DNA of 64,000 bases, taken from the NCBI RefSeq assembly GCF_000003815.2, contig NC_049979.1, positions 4,605,293 to 4,669,292 on the forward strand. The letters are read 5' to 3'. This document shows positions 51,901 to 62,400 of the stretch, in pieces. The position numbers and the translations under genes are program-made. Within the stretch, counting starts at the first letter, position 1. Each line of letters opens with the position of its first letter. The notes below the pieces were generated by a model. The model was not told where the DNA came from, did not search any database, and saw nothing but the letters and a program-made list of their open reading frames with translations. Source of the stretch: Branchiostoma floridae (taxonomy: Eukaryota; Chordata; Leptocardii; Amphioxiformes; Branchiostomatidae).

Positions 51901-53499
51901 TCCACCAAGGATCACCTGAGACCCACCCGCACAGAGAACAGCCTTACCTTTCGAATTCCTCCATCTAGAACTGACTACCACCGAAACTCTTTCTACATCA
52001 AAACAGCTCGCGAATGGAATGCCCTCCCGGAACATATAGCTCAGGCGAAAAACTTGGAGGCATTCAAAAATGCCCTCCATGCCAGCCACTAAACATCAAC
52101 CAAGTCTACGGGTACTCGCCGCCACACAACAACATGGCGGTCAGGGAGCGGCGCCCCTGCCCACTGAGGAGCCAAAAGCCACCAGCCACAAATCAGCCCC
52201 ACAAACCTGCACCCAGAAAATGACCCCCTTCCCTAGTGCCTAGAGTCCTCAACATAATGAGGTTTGGCGCTTGAACGAAGAAGAAGAAGAAGAAGAACAG
52301 TCATCAGAATGTCCTATATGTTTGATGGAAGTCAATGTCACTGCAGTCACCAAACAGACTTTCGGCGCTACATGTCATCATCATCATCATCAGCTACATG
52401 TACCAATGCATAGTTCTATACCTTACAAACATTGACCCACTGAAGGTCTATTTTTTAATTCTATAATGAAGTTGAAAATACTGTGATTTTGTGAGCAACA
52501 AATTACCGGTCCAGTATAACAGACAAGTGAGGGTGTGGACTTTTAACAACAACATCAGAGTGAAACTGTAGTATGGCTCACCACAAAAATCAACTCAAAC
52601 TCATTGTCCAGCTTGTACTCCAGTGTGAGGGAGCCATGCTGGAAGGAGCTGACACTTCCACGTTCCTGTGGAAAGAGCATCATAATACAAGGGTTAGCCA
52701 GTTGATATCATATAGTTATGGTTACAGTGCAGTATAAAGGTCCTGTATCATTGATTTCATAAGATGATACTATTAATCTATCTTCTTCTAGCACATGCAT
52801 AATCATATGCTTACTTGTGATTGAGAAAATAATAGGCTGTTTAAGCATATCCTTAGCCTGTAATTTGAGCATACACTGATGCCAGTGTGCAATGTTATTT
52901 GCTTGTTTTTAGTTTAGATTATTATAGTGCCAACACAGATCCAGGATCCAGAACAGGATATGATAGTAAAGACATAAAATAATTTGACTCATTCTTATAT
53001 CGTTATATTTTCATTTCTGTATTTACTTTTACAAGTCTATTAAAGACTTTTATTACTCAAATCTTTTAAATGATTAGTTCACTGATGGCACGGACGCAAA
53101 GACAAGAATCCAAAGATAAAATTTGATGGCACGCGAAAGTCATTATCTGATTTATAATATGATAATTTTTACAGGTGGTCATCCATATGGCAGACTTCAC
53201 TGACAAAGTAAATAATGCTTTCAGTAGAGAAGAGTAGCAGTCCCTCCCACCGTTCCTTGATACTTCACGTTGAAAGATTTCAACTTCCATCACTTTCCGA
53301 AGTTACTTTCGTTGTGTTGTTAACTAGGTGAATAATAAAGAACGTTCTAGGCTGATGTCGTAAGCATGCTGCATAGCGTTACCTGCAGTATGACTGTCTT
53401 GATCAGCGCATTCACCGGCTCTGTCAGGACCTGATTCACCCCCTGGAAGTACCACAGGACGATCCCGCCCTTGCTGAAGATGGTGAAGAGATCTAGCAT
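42956..53499 (-). CDS. SRPRA: signal recognition particle receptor subunit alpha
   Basis: GTPase of the ER membrane that docks SRP-ribosome complexes at the translocon with the beta subunit. Fourteen coding exons (minus, 5' to 3'): 53383-53499, 52582-52665, 51505-51656, 51095-51252, 50468-50618, 50017-50179, 49272-49393, 48856-48959, 48049-48135, 47273-47445, 46336-46549, 44729-44814, 44080-44256, 42956-43081. They join in frame to 637 aa (human 638). The N-terminal SRX-like domain begins [12 protein letters not shown]; a charged Lys/Glu linker (about 120-320, with an acidic [13 protein letters not shown] run) follows; the NG GTPase domain holds GVNGVGKST (425-433), DTFRAGA (455-461), DTAGR (520-524) and TKFD (588-591). 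All catalytic motifs are intact. Introns carry a LINE fragment, a SINE at an acceptor, a 50-bp minisatellite and partial exon copies. Confidence 0.97.
43762..43808 (-). pseudogene. partial copy of SRPRA exon 13 (3' part)
   Basis: The minus strand carries the last 12 or so codons of exon 13 ([11 protein letters not shown], one residue changed from the real exon) together with the same GTCAGTTGG donor start. The rest of the exon and its acceptor are missing. It is about 270 bases downstream of the real exon in the gene's direction. Confidence 0.8.
44391..44470 (-). pseudogene. partial copy of SRPRA exon 13 (5' part)
   Basis: The minus strand repeats the acceptor and first 25 or so codons of exon 13 (44080-44256). 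The codon after the NQP residues is TAG, where the real exon has GAG, so use of this copy would stop translation. It lies about 135 bases upstream of the real exon in the gene's direction. Confidence 0.8.
44490..44674. repeat. dispersed repeat family R1, copy 3, with poly-C run
   Basis: Nearly full-length match to 28735-28918 and, at its right end, to 1-110. It ends in a run of 15 or so C at 44660-44674. It lies in the SRPRA intron between exons 12 and 13. Confidence 0.7.
45441..46113. repeat. fold-back element in SRPRA intron
   Basis: TTAAGGGGGCACACACCAGT at the left pairs with ACTGGTGTGTGCACCGTTAA at the right. The 670 bases between lack recognisable coding sequence. It may be an MITE or a deletion derivative of a larger DNA transposon. 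Confidence 0.65.
46195..46326 (+). mobile_element. retroposon 3' tail, copy 2
   Basis: CCCAGGGTTAGCCCTTGACA, GCAACCCTGGCTGTTTGAAC, TTGTGAACAGC and an AAATAAATAAATAAAAATAAA tail, in the opposite orientation to 29570-29692. It ends 10 bases from SRPRA exon 11. Confidence 0.65.
46573..46996. repeat. 50-bp minisatellite, about 8.5 copies
   Basis: Units start GTTAGGATGTTTGGGAGTAA at 46573, then every 50 bases to 46973, each with GAGCCATAACAGCGATGGAA. Inner units are almost identical; the outer ones have drifted. It lies in the SRPRA intron just upstream (gene direction) of exon 11. Confidence 0.97.
47483..47682. repeat. fold-back repeat family F3, full copy
   Basis: GATATGCCAAAAAGCAGC, TTACTCAAGCAACTGGATAT and ACATTTCAGATAGTATCCAC on the left are mirrored by GTGGATACTATCTGAAACGT, ATATCCAGTTGCTTGAGTAA and TGCTTTTTGGCAT on the right. 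Arms of about 90 bases make this the longest hairpin of its family here. Confidence 0.9.
48137..48510 (-). pseudogene. partial tandem copy of SRPRA exon 9 and its intron
   Basis: The acceptor and first 40 or so bases of exon 9 (48049-48135) recur at 48296-48341, and the intron that precedes exon 9 (48137-48290) recurs at 48342-48525 with about 15 percent change. The copy lacks the second half of the exon and has no clear donor. Confidence 0.8.
49405..49660 (-). mobile_element. tRNA-derived SINE next to SRPRA exon 7 acceptor
   Basis: It aligns along its length to the SINE at 8117-8374 (GGTTCTTGGTGGAAGTCAAT, GCACACAGTTAGACA, GAAGAGGCTCGGTAGGCGTC, GCTCTACCAGTTATG), same orientation. Its T-rich tail on the minus strand ends about 10 bases before the exon 7 acceptor at 49394. 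The flanks (CTGGTAT and CTGGCAT) could be a decayed target duplication. Confidence 0.8.
51740..52300 (+). mobile_element. 5'-truncated LINE, reverse transcriptase C-terminus
   Basis: The frame 51784-52092 encodes the conserved end of CR1/Jockey-type ORF2: [18 protein letters not shown], then a TR...[18 protein letters not shown] stretch, then [20 protein letters not shown] before the stop. A GC-rich 3' UTR and a (GAA)n tail at 52277-52298 follow. It is inserted antisense in an SRPRA intron and cannot be active. Confidence 0.85.
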
Positions 53500-53632
53500 C
53501 GTGAAGGGTTTCTATAGCTTACAGAAGGGACGCACTAGGATAGAAATATTGCGGCATTTGTTGAGCACGCAGTTCTCCGCTTCCTCACTTCTTCTTTATC
53601 TTCTTTTACCTCACTTCCGCTTCCCTTGGAAT

Positions 53633-53642
53633 TCTCGCGAGA
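53633..53642. promoter_or_regulatory. TCTCGCGAGA palindrome in SRPRA promoter
   Basis: A perfect 10-base palindrome lies 134 bases upstream of the SRPRA start codon. In mammals this is a well-known core element of TATA-less housekeeping promoters. GGAA/TTCC ETS-type sites (CACTTCCGCTTCCC) are next to it. Confidence 0.6.
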
Positions 53643-54689
53643 GTCAGAACATCTCGTGTCCTGGGAGGGCCTTGGGGGTAAATCAGATGGATACACAACA
53701 GGGTCTAGATCAGTTCTTACATCATCACAGATGTGGATCTGTCTGTGTAGTATCAGCTTGAAAAGAGTAGCAGCTTTATAACAGCAGGCGTTGTTTGGAT
53801 GTTGACAATTCAAGGGGTTAGTTGATGTCCTTCCAGGTAACGACCATCTGATGAAGGATGTTAACGATTTGCCCCTTGCAAACAACCATTTCCGGCAGGT
53901 CATGTCACACCTCCGTCACACCCCACACGTCACGCACGTCTCATATCCGGGTTGGAGGGAACAGAGAGTCACACGCAACGTTACGTACAAACGTTGTAAC
54001 GACAGCACAGCACGTCTACGTTTTATCTCACAACTCTCCTCTACAGGCGCAGGTTCAGATCTGATTGTACCGTTCGATAAACAGGTTAGTAAAGCCACTT
54101 ATAAGCAAGTACAAGAAAGACACCGACTGTTTGTAGAGATAGGAAAAGTGCTAGCCCATGACGAAGCTGCCATGAGACCATATGCGACCCCGCGTGATCG
54201 GGCACATTGCCCCCAGGGTCAGGCACAACGTAGTCAGACTGAACGTAGTCTTACTGGTGTACAGATATGAGTGTTTACGGCCACTGCGATATAGGCGAAA
54301 CTTAAGAACATAGCAAAAGTATGCGGCTTCAGCGTTACGTTACACATTTGTTGTTGCATCATGTTTTGTCCCTGATCGATATATCCAGCAACTCAATGAG
54401 TAACTTATGTTCATTATGTTCGGTTTCCATCACAGTTGACTTTGACTTGAGACAGTGATTTTCAGCTGCTACATTCTCTTCAGGGTGAACTTTACAGATA
54501 TTGTAACCTCCTTGATTAAAAATAAACTCAGCTTCATTTGCCATTGACCAAGACTCAATAATGAAAAAGAGTCTAGCTGGTCTATAGGAGCCAATAAGTA
54601 GTAGTTGTGCATGTAGATTTGTCAAAAGTCAATAACAAATCAAGGTAAATCAAGGCTCCTTGCGTGAATTAAATCAAAACTAGAATCCA

Positions 54690-54880
54690 CAACCCCATAC
54701 CTTCACCAAATGATCCTAACCTGCTGTATTAATTGTTTTTTCATTAATTATGTAAATAAGGTTCTCATTTGCATAAATCATATAACTTGATCATCTCCTC
54801 CACCAAACAACAGACATATGCTACCCAAACAAACGCTTCCCAAAACATAACCTTTGCGAAGGTATTAAATGAGGCAAAGA
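54690..54880 (-). repeat. CTTCGCCAAG dispersed repeat, minus copy
   Basis: On the minus strand it starts ACCTTCGCAAAGGTTATGTT and continues TTGGGAAGCGTTTGTTTGGG; the plus strand shows the usual TTAATTATGTAAATAAGG and CATTTGCATAAATCAT words of the family. Confidence 0.5.
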
Positions 54881-55974
54881 AAATTACTTTTAGCAACCTG
54901 TACTTCCTTCTCAACTATGGCTTTTAGTTTTACCATCAAGTTGCATGTTAAGTGCATTCGTCTGCTTCCTCCACCGAATGATGTAACTACTCTAAGGCCA
55001 AAGCCGTTGAACAGTTCTCTTGTGCATGTAACATAAGGTTATATAGAAACTGTCGCATTTTTCATAACCTATGGCATGGAGACAGAAACTATGAACAAAG
55101 AGGTGTCAGTATCTACCATGGCCTGTGGGAGCCTTGATGAGAGATATGTGTTTTCAGAACTCTACACTCATGCAGTATAACAGCATGGTAGCTTGTTTTG
55201 CATTTGTGTTGATTGTGCTATCTTTCTCCATGACATTGGTAAGTAGTAAGTGGAAGCAAATCCTTTGTGTAGCAGTGACCCAGCCTCACTGTTAAAACTG
55301 TTATATGTGAGACCTCAATTCTAAACTAAAGTCATATGACTCTTGAGCCCTGACTTTGTGACCACATGATAAAGTCCAGTTTTTGTTATGTTACATAAAT
55401 ACCCACTTGTGATCAGTTGGAGAAAGCTGGCCATGTTTTAATACATCTATTCAGTAGGCTTTGTTTGTAGAATCCCATGAATGTAAATGTTGATCACATG
55501 ATTGCCATGCCTGTCATGGTGTCAGATTTATTAGGTAAACCCACTGGTTTCAAACCTTTGTTCACTGCAAAGGACTGATTGCACGTCACAGCATGTATTC
55601 ATCTTTGGTGTGCTTTAGTTTTTGTCTCTATGGCCCCGTTCATACTACAAATCATATTTTGAGCCGCAACCACAGAAGCAGGATTTATCATTTTATGTGG
55701 CTCACGCAAATTGCGAATGGGGCCATAGTCTGTACAAAAATGTGGCTTCAAACCGGCTTACTCCTTATATTGACCTGGTTATGGGTCACATGGTCATATC
55801 AAAATTTAGGTATTTTCTGCGCCTTTGCTGGAATATTGTGTGGATCCTATGGATAAGATCATATATGCCTGTGGCATGCTGCTTACCCGATTCCGATTTG
55901 AAGGCTTAGTATAAACAGGGCCTATGTAAACATACACTGCATGATGTGTACCAAAATATTACTATGTATGTTAG

Positions 55975-56076
55975 CCTGCTATCCAGCTGTATTATAGCTC
56001 CAGAGTCTCTTCTGTCCTCTCTGCTGAAGAAGAGCCAGAAGAGACTTGGGAGCTATAATTAGGCTGGATACCAGGC
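55975..56076. repeat. fold-back repeat family F6, copy 4
   Basis: TAGCCTGCTATCCAGC at the left pairs with GCTGGATACCAGGCTA at the right; inner ATTATAGCTCC pairs with GGGAGCTATAAT, and AGTCTCTTCTG with CAGAAGAGACT. Confidence 0.8.
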
Positions 56077-56084
56077 TATAATTT

Positions 56085-56283
56085 TATAAATATGTTTCTC
56101 TCACATCAATATACTACATGCTTCTGTAATAATTTGCAAGTGTTGTAGACAGGAACTGAGTGAAAGTGAAACTTGGAAGGGTGCCTAGTTCTTTTGGGGT
56201 ACAATTGTTGGCATGACGTGGCAATGACTTTGCAGTAATACCGAAACTGAAATGAAGAGAATAAAACTGAAACTCCCACTTAG
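56085..56283. repeat. dispersed repeat, copy 1 (CBS upstream)
   Basis: The block with CTTCTGTAATAATTTGC, AACTGAGTGAAAGTGAAACT, TTGGCATGACGTGG and GAAACTCCCACTTAGTCAG recurs at 59805-60020 with about 90 percent identity by eye. Confidence 0.8.
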
Positions 56284-56348
56284 TCAGATCAAGTTTTTAA
56301 CCTCCTTGGTCAGATCATCTGACCAAGGAGGTTAAAAACTTGATCTGA
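56284..56348. repeat. perfect 32-bp inverted repeat
   Basis: The arms 56284-56315 and 56317-56348 are exact reverse complements around one central C. They contain TTTTTAACCTCCTTGG and its mirror. It lies about 50 bases before the acceptor of the first CBS coding exon. Confidence 0.9.
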
Positions 56349-56419
56349 TCAGATCCCAACGTATCAGGCATCTAAACTGTTACTTGTTTTCACACAGAAC
56401 AGCACACAGCACAGTGAGG

Positions 56420-59400
56420 ATGTCGGAGAACCCAAAGACAGAGTCATGCCCAGTGGCAGATGACAACGGAAGGAAGTGGATTCCTCCCAACCTGCCCAGC
56501 CGCTGCACCTGGCACCTGGGAGTGTCTGCAGACAAGTCTCCACATGTTCACCTGCCCCCAAGGTAAGGACTGGAATACTGTAAATGCATTTAAGGTTGCG
56601 GGGATTTAATTTGCAGTAGCGTGAAAAAGGACTTTTCGCGGTGGTTTTAAGTTCGCGGTAACACCAGGCACTGTAGTCGTTTACTGCCATGGAAAAATGT
56701 TCGCGATGTTTTTAAGTTTGCGGTGAAGTGGCCACCATGAAAACCGAGAACATTTTAAACCACTCCAAAAGTTTCTGCATTTACAGTATTGATCTCAGAG
56801 CACAGTTTCAGATGTGTCTGCAGTTTTGTATCACCATTTCAGGGAAATTCCTCGCAAAGCTTGAGATGTGGATATAATGTAGGCTGGGACAGTATCCTAG
56901 TCTAGTCTGGCTGCTTGAAAATAAATACAGCTGCATGAATATTAGGAATAGGATATTGGTAATACGTATTCCCATTTTTTTTTTTTTTTTGTATAAAAGT
57001 TGGCAAGGGTGATCATGAGAGAATTTTCATTATGTCTTTAAGTCATTTTCTTGATCCTTCAGTAATTACTTTGAATCTAAAGGTAATGATAATCATATCC
57101 GTTCATATTGTTTAGCTGGTGCTAACTAATAAATGACACATGTTGTTTGAATTGAAGGAAACGTCCAGAGAAGGTTGTCCCCAACATCCTCAACATGATC
57201 GGCAACACCCCACTGGTCAAGATCAACAACATCTCTAAGACTTTTGGTGTCAAGTGTGAGCTCTGTAAGTCTTTAAAATCTCATGTCCACCTCCTCTGTC
57301 CCGTTCTAAGAATAGTTAGCAGCAGTGTTCTAGCCAGCCTGAATTTTTTTTCCATGCCCTGGATTATGAGTGGAAATCCTGTTGAAGGTTTGGCAATCCT
57401 TGTGGGGGTCCGGGGGCTTGCTCCATGGGAAAATTTTGAAATGCTATTTCCTGTTTTTTGAGTGGCAAATTTTGCTGGCAGACTCTGCTCGATTCAATTA
57501 AAATCTTTTCATGCTGATTTTTGTCCAGCACAGAGGATGGAATGGGCAAAATTTTTGTCCTTCCCCAGCAGCAAAATTCTGTCAAAGGGGAGAGGGACGG
57601 ATGCTGGCTAGAACCCTGATTAACAGTCTACCATCATTAAGCGCTAGTCACACACTCGACAAACTTAAGCCATATTTGTTAATTGAACTTGAAAGAAGGT
57701 TGCTGAATTTTCTGTGACGTGGGTACCGTACAGACTGCAGGTGACACTGTTGTGTTGTGTTGTAGATGGGAAGTGTGAGTTCTTCAATGCTGACACCTGT
57801 TGTGTTGTGTTGTAGATGCGAAGTGTGAGTTCTTCAATGCTGACACCTGTTGTGTTGTGTTGTAGATGCGAAGTGTGAGTTCTTCAATGCCGACACTGTT
57901 GTGTTGTGTTGTAGATGCGAAGTGTGAGCTCTTCAATGCTGACACCTGTTGTGTTGTGTTGTAGATGCGAAGTGTGAGTTCTTCAATGCTGACACCTGTT
58001 GTGTTGTGTTGTAGATGCGAAGTGTGAGTTCTTCAATGCTGACACCTGTTGTGTTGTGTTGTAGATGCGAAGTGTGAGTTCTTCAATGCGGGAGGCAGTG
58101 TGAAGGACAGGATTGCCCTGCGTGAGTTCTTCAATGCCGACACTGTTGTGTTGTGTTGTAGATGCGAAGTGTGAGTTCTTCAATGCGGACACCTGTTATC
58201 AAGTTTGATAGACTTTATGTTATAATTTTAAGATAAAGCGCTTACCAACAAGCATACAGTACATTCAAAAATGTTTGCTAGACCTTTACCTGAGGTCCTC
58301 CTTATACCTACATGTATACTAGCAGCTAGTTTCTTTCTACCTGTAGTTTTGTCAGCCGCCGTGCCCTGTGCCTCTTTCCGGGCGATGAAAGCACTTAATC
58401 TTTTGAGTTTCTCCAGCTAGGTCCTGTACTAGGTGTTTTTTTGTCTTTTACTTCTGCCACCTTATGGTACCAAAGTCATATAGCAAGTTTTCTATTCTGC
58501 AGCAGATGTGAATTTGTCAAAGGTATATGTAATGCAACCTGTGTTTTGTTTTAACTTTTAAGATGCTGATCTTTTGCCATGCTCTGTGTCTACAAGTGTT
58601 GTACGAATCTTTCCAATATGAAAACTGGCATTCCTCATATGCCCTAAATCCGCCTAAATCTACTATGAGTCATACTATAGTATGAGTTCCGCAAGATGGA
58701 CAAACATGAACATGACCAAAGTCCAGCAGACGGAAAAGCTCAAGTGCAGCTACACACCCCTTTTCTATATTTGTGGTGTACCGTTTACATGTCAGGGTTC
58801 TAGCCAGGATTTTATTTTAGCGTAGGGGGAATGGCATGGTAGCGGGTCATTCTGAAAATGTAAAGTTAAAAGTTGGCACTCTGTTAACATCACATGTAAT
58901 TTGAAGGATTCTTTTATCAGTTTATTGTTTATTGTTCATTGACTCCTTTAGTTGTTAACATATCATTTTGAGTGGCATATCATCATTTTTAATTGTTCAG
59001 ACATTGATTAGACATTGTTGAACAAGCAAATGATAGCAAAGCATCACTACACTAGTTAAAAATAAGCGTAGTGACCATTATTTTAGCGTAGTGGTCACAA
59101 ATTTTAGCGTAGTGGCCCACTACGCTAAAATGCACTAGCTAGAACCCTGCATGTATTGTCTTTACTGTATTCCTGCAGGTATTGGCCTGGCCCTGGCTGC
59201 CGCAGTGAAAGGGTACCGATGCATCATCGTCATGCCAGAGAAGATGAGTATGGAGAAAGTGAACATCCTGCGCGCCCTGGGAGCAGAGATTGTGCGCACC
59301 CCGACAAGTGCCTCGTTTGATGCACCCGAGTCTCACATAGGAGTGGCACAGCGTCTGAACCAGGAGATTCCTAACTCACATATCCTGGACCAGGTAGGAC

Positions 59401-62400
59401 ACTGTAGGGCACTAGGAAATACGTAGACTAATGCAGAGTTGTAGCCAGCCTGAAATCATTTTCCGTCCCCTCGATTTTGAATCCTATCAAGCACCCAAGG
59501 CACAAGAGGTTGCACAACGTTTCTAGGGGTGTCCAGACATGTTCCCCGGAAAATTTTGAAATCTAGACCCTCTGAAACCCTTTTTGAGGTGTAAATTTTG
59601 CTGGTAGACTAAGCTGTTCAACGCCATCTGGTTTGGTGAAAATACACAAGGGAGACAGTTTTATTATATCTTTACATATCAATTTTTGTCCATAATAGAG
59701 GACGGAATGGGCAAATTTTTTTCTGTCCCCAGCTGCAAAATTCTGTCAAAGGATGTAACGACAGTTGCTGCTGGCTACAACCCTGGACTAATGTATAAAA
59801 TGTTATGTCTCACATCAATATTCTACAGGCTTCTGTGATAATTTGCGAGTGGGGTAGACAGAAACTGAGTGAAAGTGAAACTTGGAAAGGTGCCTAGTTC
59901 TTTTGGGGAACAATTGTTGGCATGACGTGGTAATGACTTTGCAGTAATACCGAAACTGAAATGATGGGAATGAAACTGAAACTCCCACTTAGTCAGAACA
60001 AGTTTTAACCTCCTTGGTCTACATGGCGCTGGAGGCCATGCAATAATCAAACATAGAGAATTAAAGCATTTTATCTAGCACAAAATATTTGTGCGAAAAA
60101 GATACGGTTGAAAGTAAAAGTTGAATGATATTTGGGCCTGAAGGCAATACACCTTTAATGCTTGATTTAGCCAACAGCAATGGACTCACTGGTTGATGTA
60201 TTGTTGGCTACCTGTACTAAGATTGTGCAACCTTTCAACTTTCCAGTATCGGAACCCCAGTAACCCCATTGCTCACTATGATGGGACAGCGGAGGAGATC
60301 ATAGCACAGTGTGATGGTGGGTACTAGTGTTTTTTTTTACTTTGTGCTTTTTGTTCTGGAGGCTTCTGCAGTCATGAGTTTACTGACATTATTGAAGACT
60401 ATTGTGTTCTTCATATTGTATTGCGTGATATTTCTGTACTACTCATACAGTGTCTGCATGGGGGGGTCCCGACAACGATTTACGTTGAATTCAGAAGAAC
60501 CCCTACATATTACGCTAAATGAAGGAAGGCAATTACTCTAAATTTGGTGGCCTCGCTACAAATTATGTAAATAAGATGGTTTTCCCTACCAGTTACGGGA
60601 AATAAAAATAGGATGCCTAAACCTTACGGAAAAGAGCATGCATAGTCTTACGATACTGACGATTGCCTACTCTTATTAATATTGTATGAAAACGACACAC
60701 ATGTATCAAGGGAACTTAATTTTTTTAATGACCTTTTTGTGTGTAATGACCTTTTTGTATGCACTCTAGTAGAAACTGTACCAGATGTAACTCCTTAAAT
60801 TCATAGATATGACAATGCCCAAGCAAATGACTTACAAATAATAGGCCAGAAGATTGTTGATGTTGACATTAATGACTTGTATTTTCTCCAGGCCCTGTGG
60901 ACATGGTTGTAGCTGGAGCAGGAACAGGAGGAACCATCAGTGGACTGGCCAGGAAGCTGAAGGAAAAATACCCCAACATTAAGGTAGTACAGTGCATATC
61001 TGTAATTACCATATGATGTTCAAAATACCAGTGTCTCGATTCACTTCAGTTTACTATATTTCTTGGATCACTGAGGTCAAAATCTTTTGAAATATATGAA
61101 ATATGAAATACAAAATGTATTTCTTTCAGGGCTAAAATCAGAAACACATTTTTTTCTCAGGACTTACGTATTATCATCAGACCCAACCTATCTAGATATA
61201 ATCAACACTAATAAAAGTTTTCATCGATCAGTGACTTATCAAAGGTCATCGAAAATTTGGAGGTATGTTTGCTTACCTTTGATAAGTCACTGATCGATGA
61301 AAACTTTTATTAACTGTGACCATACGTGACTAATGAATCTCTTCAACGATAATCAACACTAGTATTTGTGTAGTCTCTTTGTACGATGTTACATGTACAT
61401 GTATATCCCCTATCTTGTTTCTACCATGTACTTGCAATTTGCCTACGGGCACAAACTTGCGAATAAACTTTCATCTCATCATCACGTACATGTGACTAGA
61501 CTAAGTAGACTGAGATGTACATTATGTTTGTTTGTTTGAACCTTTGTTTATTCATGAAAGCTCAAATCGGCCTGCAGGCCGCTTTTAATTGAGGTCATGA
61601 GGGAAGAGGCAAGGGTCAGACAACGTATATAACAGAGATACAGTTTAAAGTCCTAATGAGTCTTATAGACCTACATACACAATTTTAAATACATGTTACA
61701 AAAAAACAAATAATAGCGAGAGACATGTTGTGCAGGTTGTTGCTGTTGATCCCGAAGGCTCGGATCTAGCCGAACCCGAAGAGCTGAACAAGACAGACAC
61801 AAACTTCTACGAGGTGGAAGGAATCGGGTACGACTTTGTCCCCACCGTGCTGGACAGACAAGTGGTGGACAAGTGGTACAAGTCAACCGACAGGGAAACA
61901 TTCCTCATGGCCCGCAAGCTGATCCGGGAGGAAGGTCTCCTGTGTGGTAAGATCCCTACAGTTCCTACATCTACTGTACATTCCACTATCCCCAGATAAC
62001 CCCATCAGAGGCAAAGTCGGGTGGTGGTGGGAGGAGTTGAGGTCCCGGGCTAAGGTGGGCAAGCCTCCAGCCTGGCACAGAACGACCCAACTGTGGGGGC
62101 TGTAACGACCGTGCCAGGCAGGTGTAGTTTCGGGGGGAAAAGGAGTATTTGTATGTGTCTGTTCGTGCTAATATGGGCTGTAGTTTGAGTTGGTGACTCC
62201 CTGGGCTGGTTTGAGAAAACTAATGGTGTCAATATTAATATGGTTATCAGTATGGTTCAGTTCCAGCTGAATGTAGTATGATCACCATGCACAACTCTTG
62301 TCTATGCTAAGTACATTCATAAAAGAAGGAAGTAAAACAATTGAAATTTTGTAAAATCATTTAGGGGTAAGGATCATGTGTGTAATTTTTCTTATGTGTT

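Larger units (their letters stand above)
53500..56397. other. intergenic region between SRPRA and CBS (head to head)
   Basis: The left part holds the SRPRA promoter (see 53633-53642). Open frames at 53535-53903 (minus) and 53851-54270 (plus) have no recognisable motifs and are not called. Repeats: 54690-54880 and F6 at 55975-56076. The CBS promoter should lie near the right end; no TATA box is clear. Confidence 0.5.

Noticed and set aside
53851-54270. 139-codon plus-strand frame in the SRPRA-CBS intergenic region
   Set aside because: No domain, no splice context and low-complexity composition unlike the neighbouring genes. It probably arises by chance in the GC-richer promoter region.
58158-58197. 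last array unit as an additional CBS exon
   Set aside because: It breaks off after AATGC, lacks GGSVKD and has no in-frame continuation to the exon at 59179.
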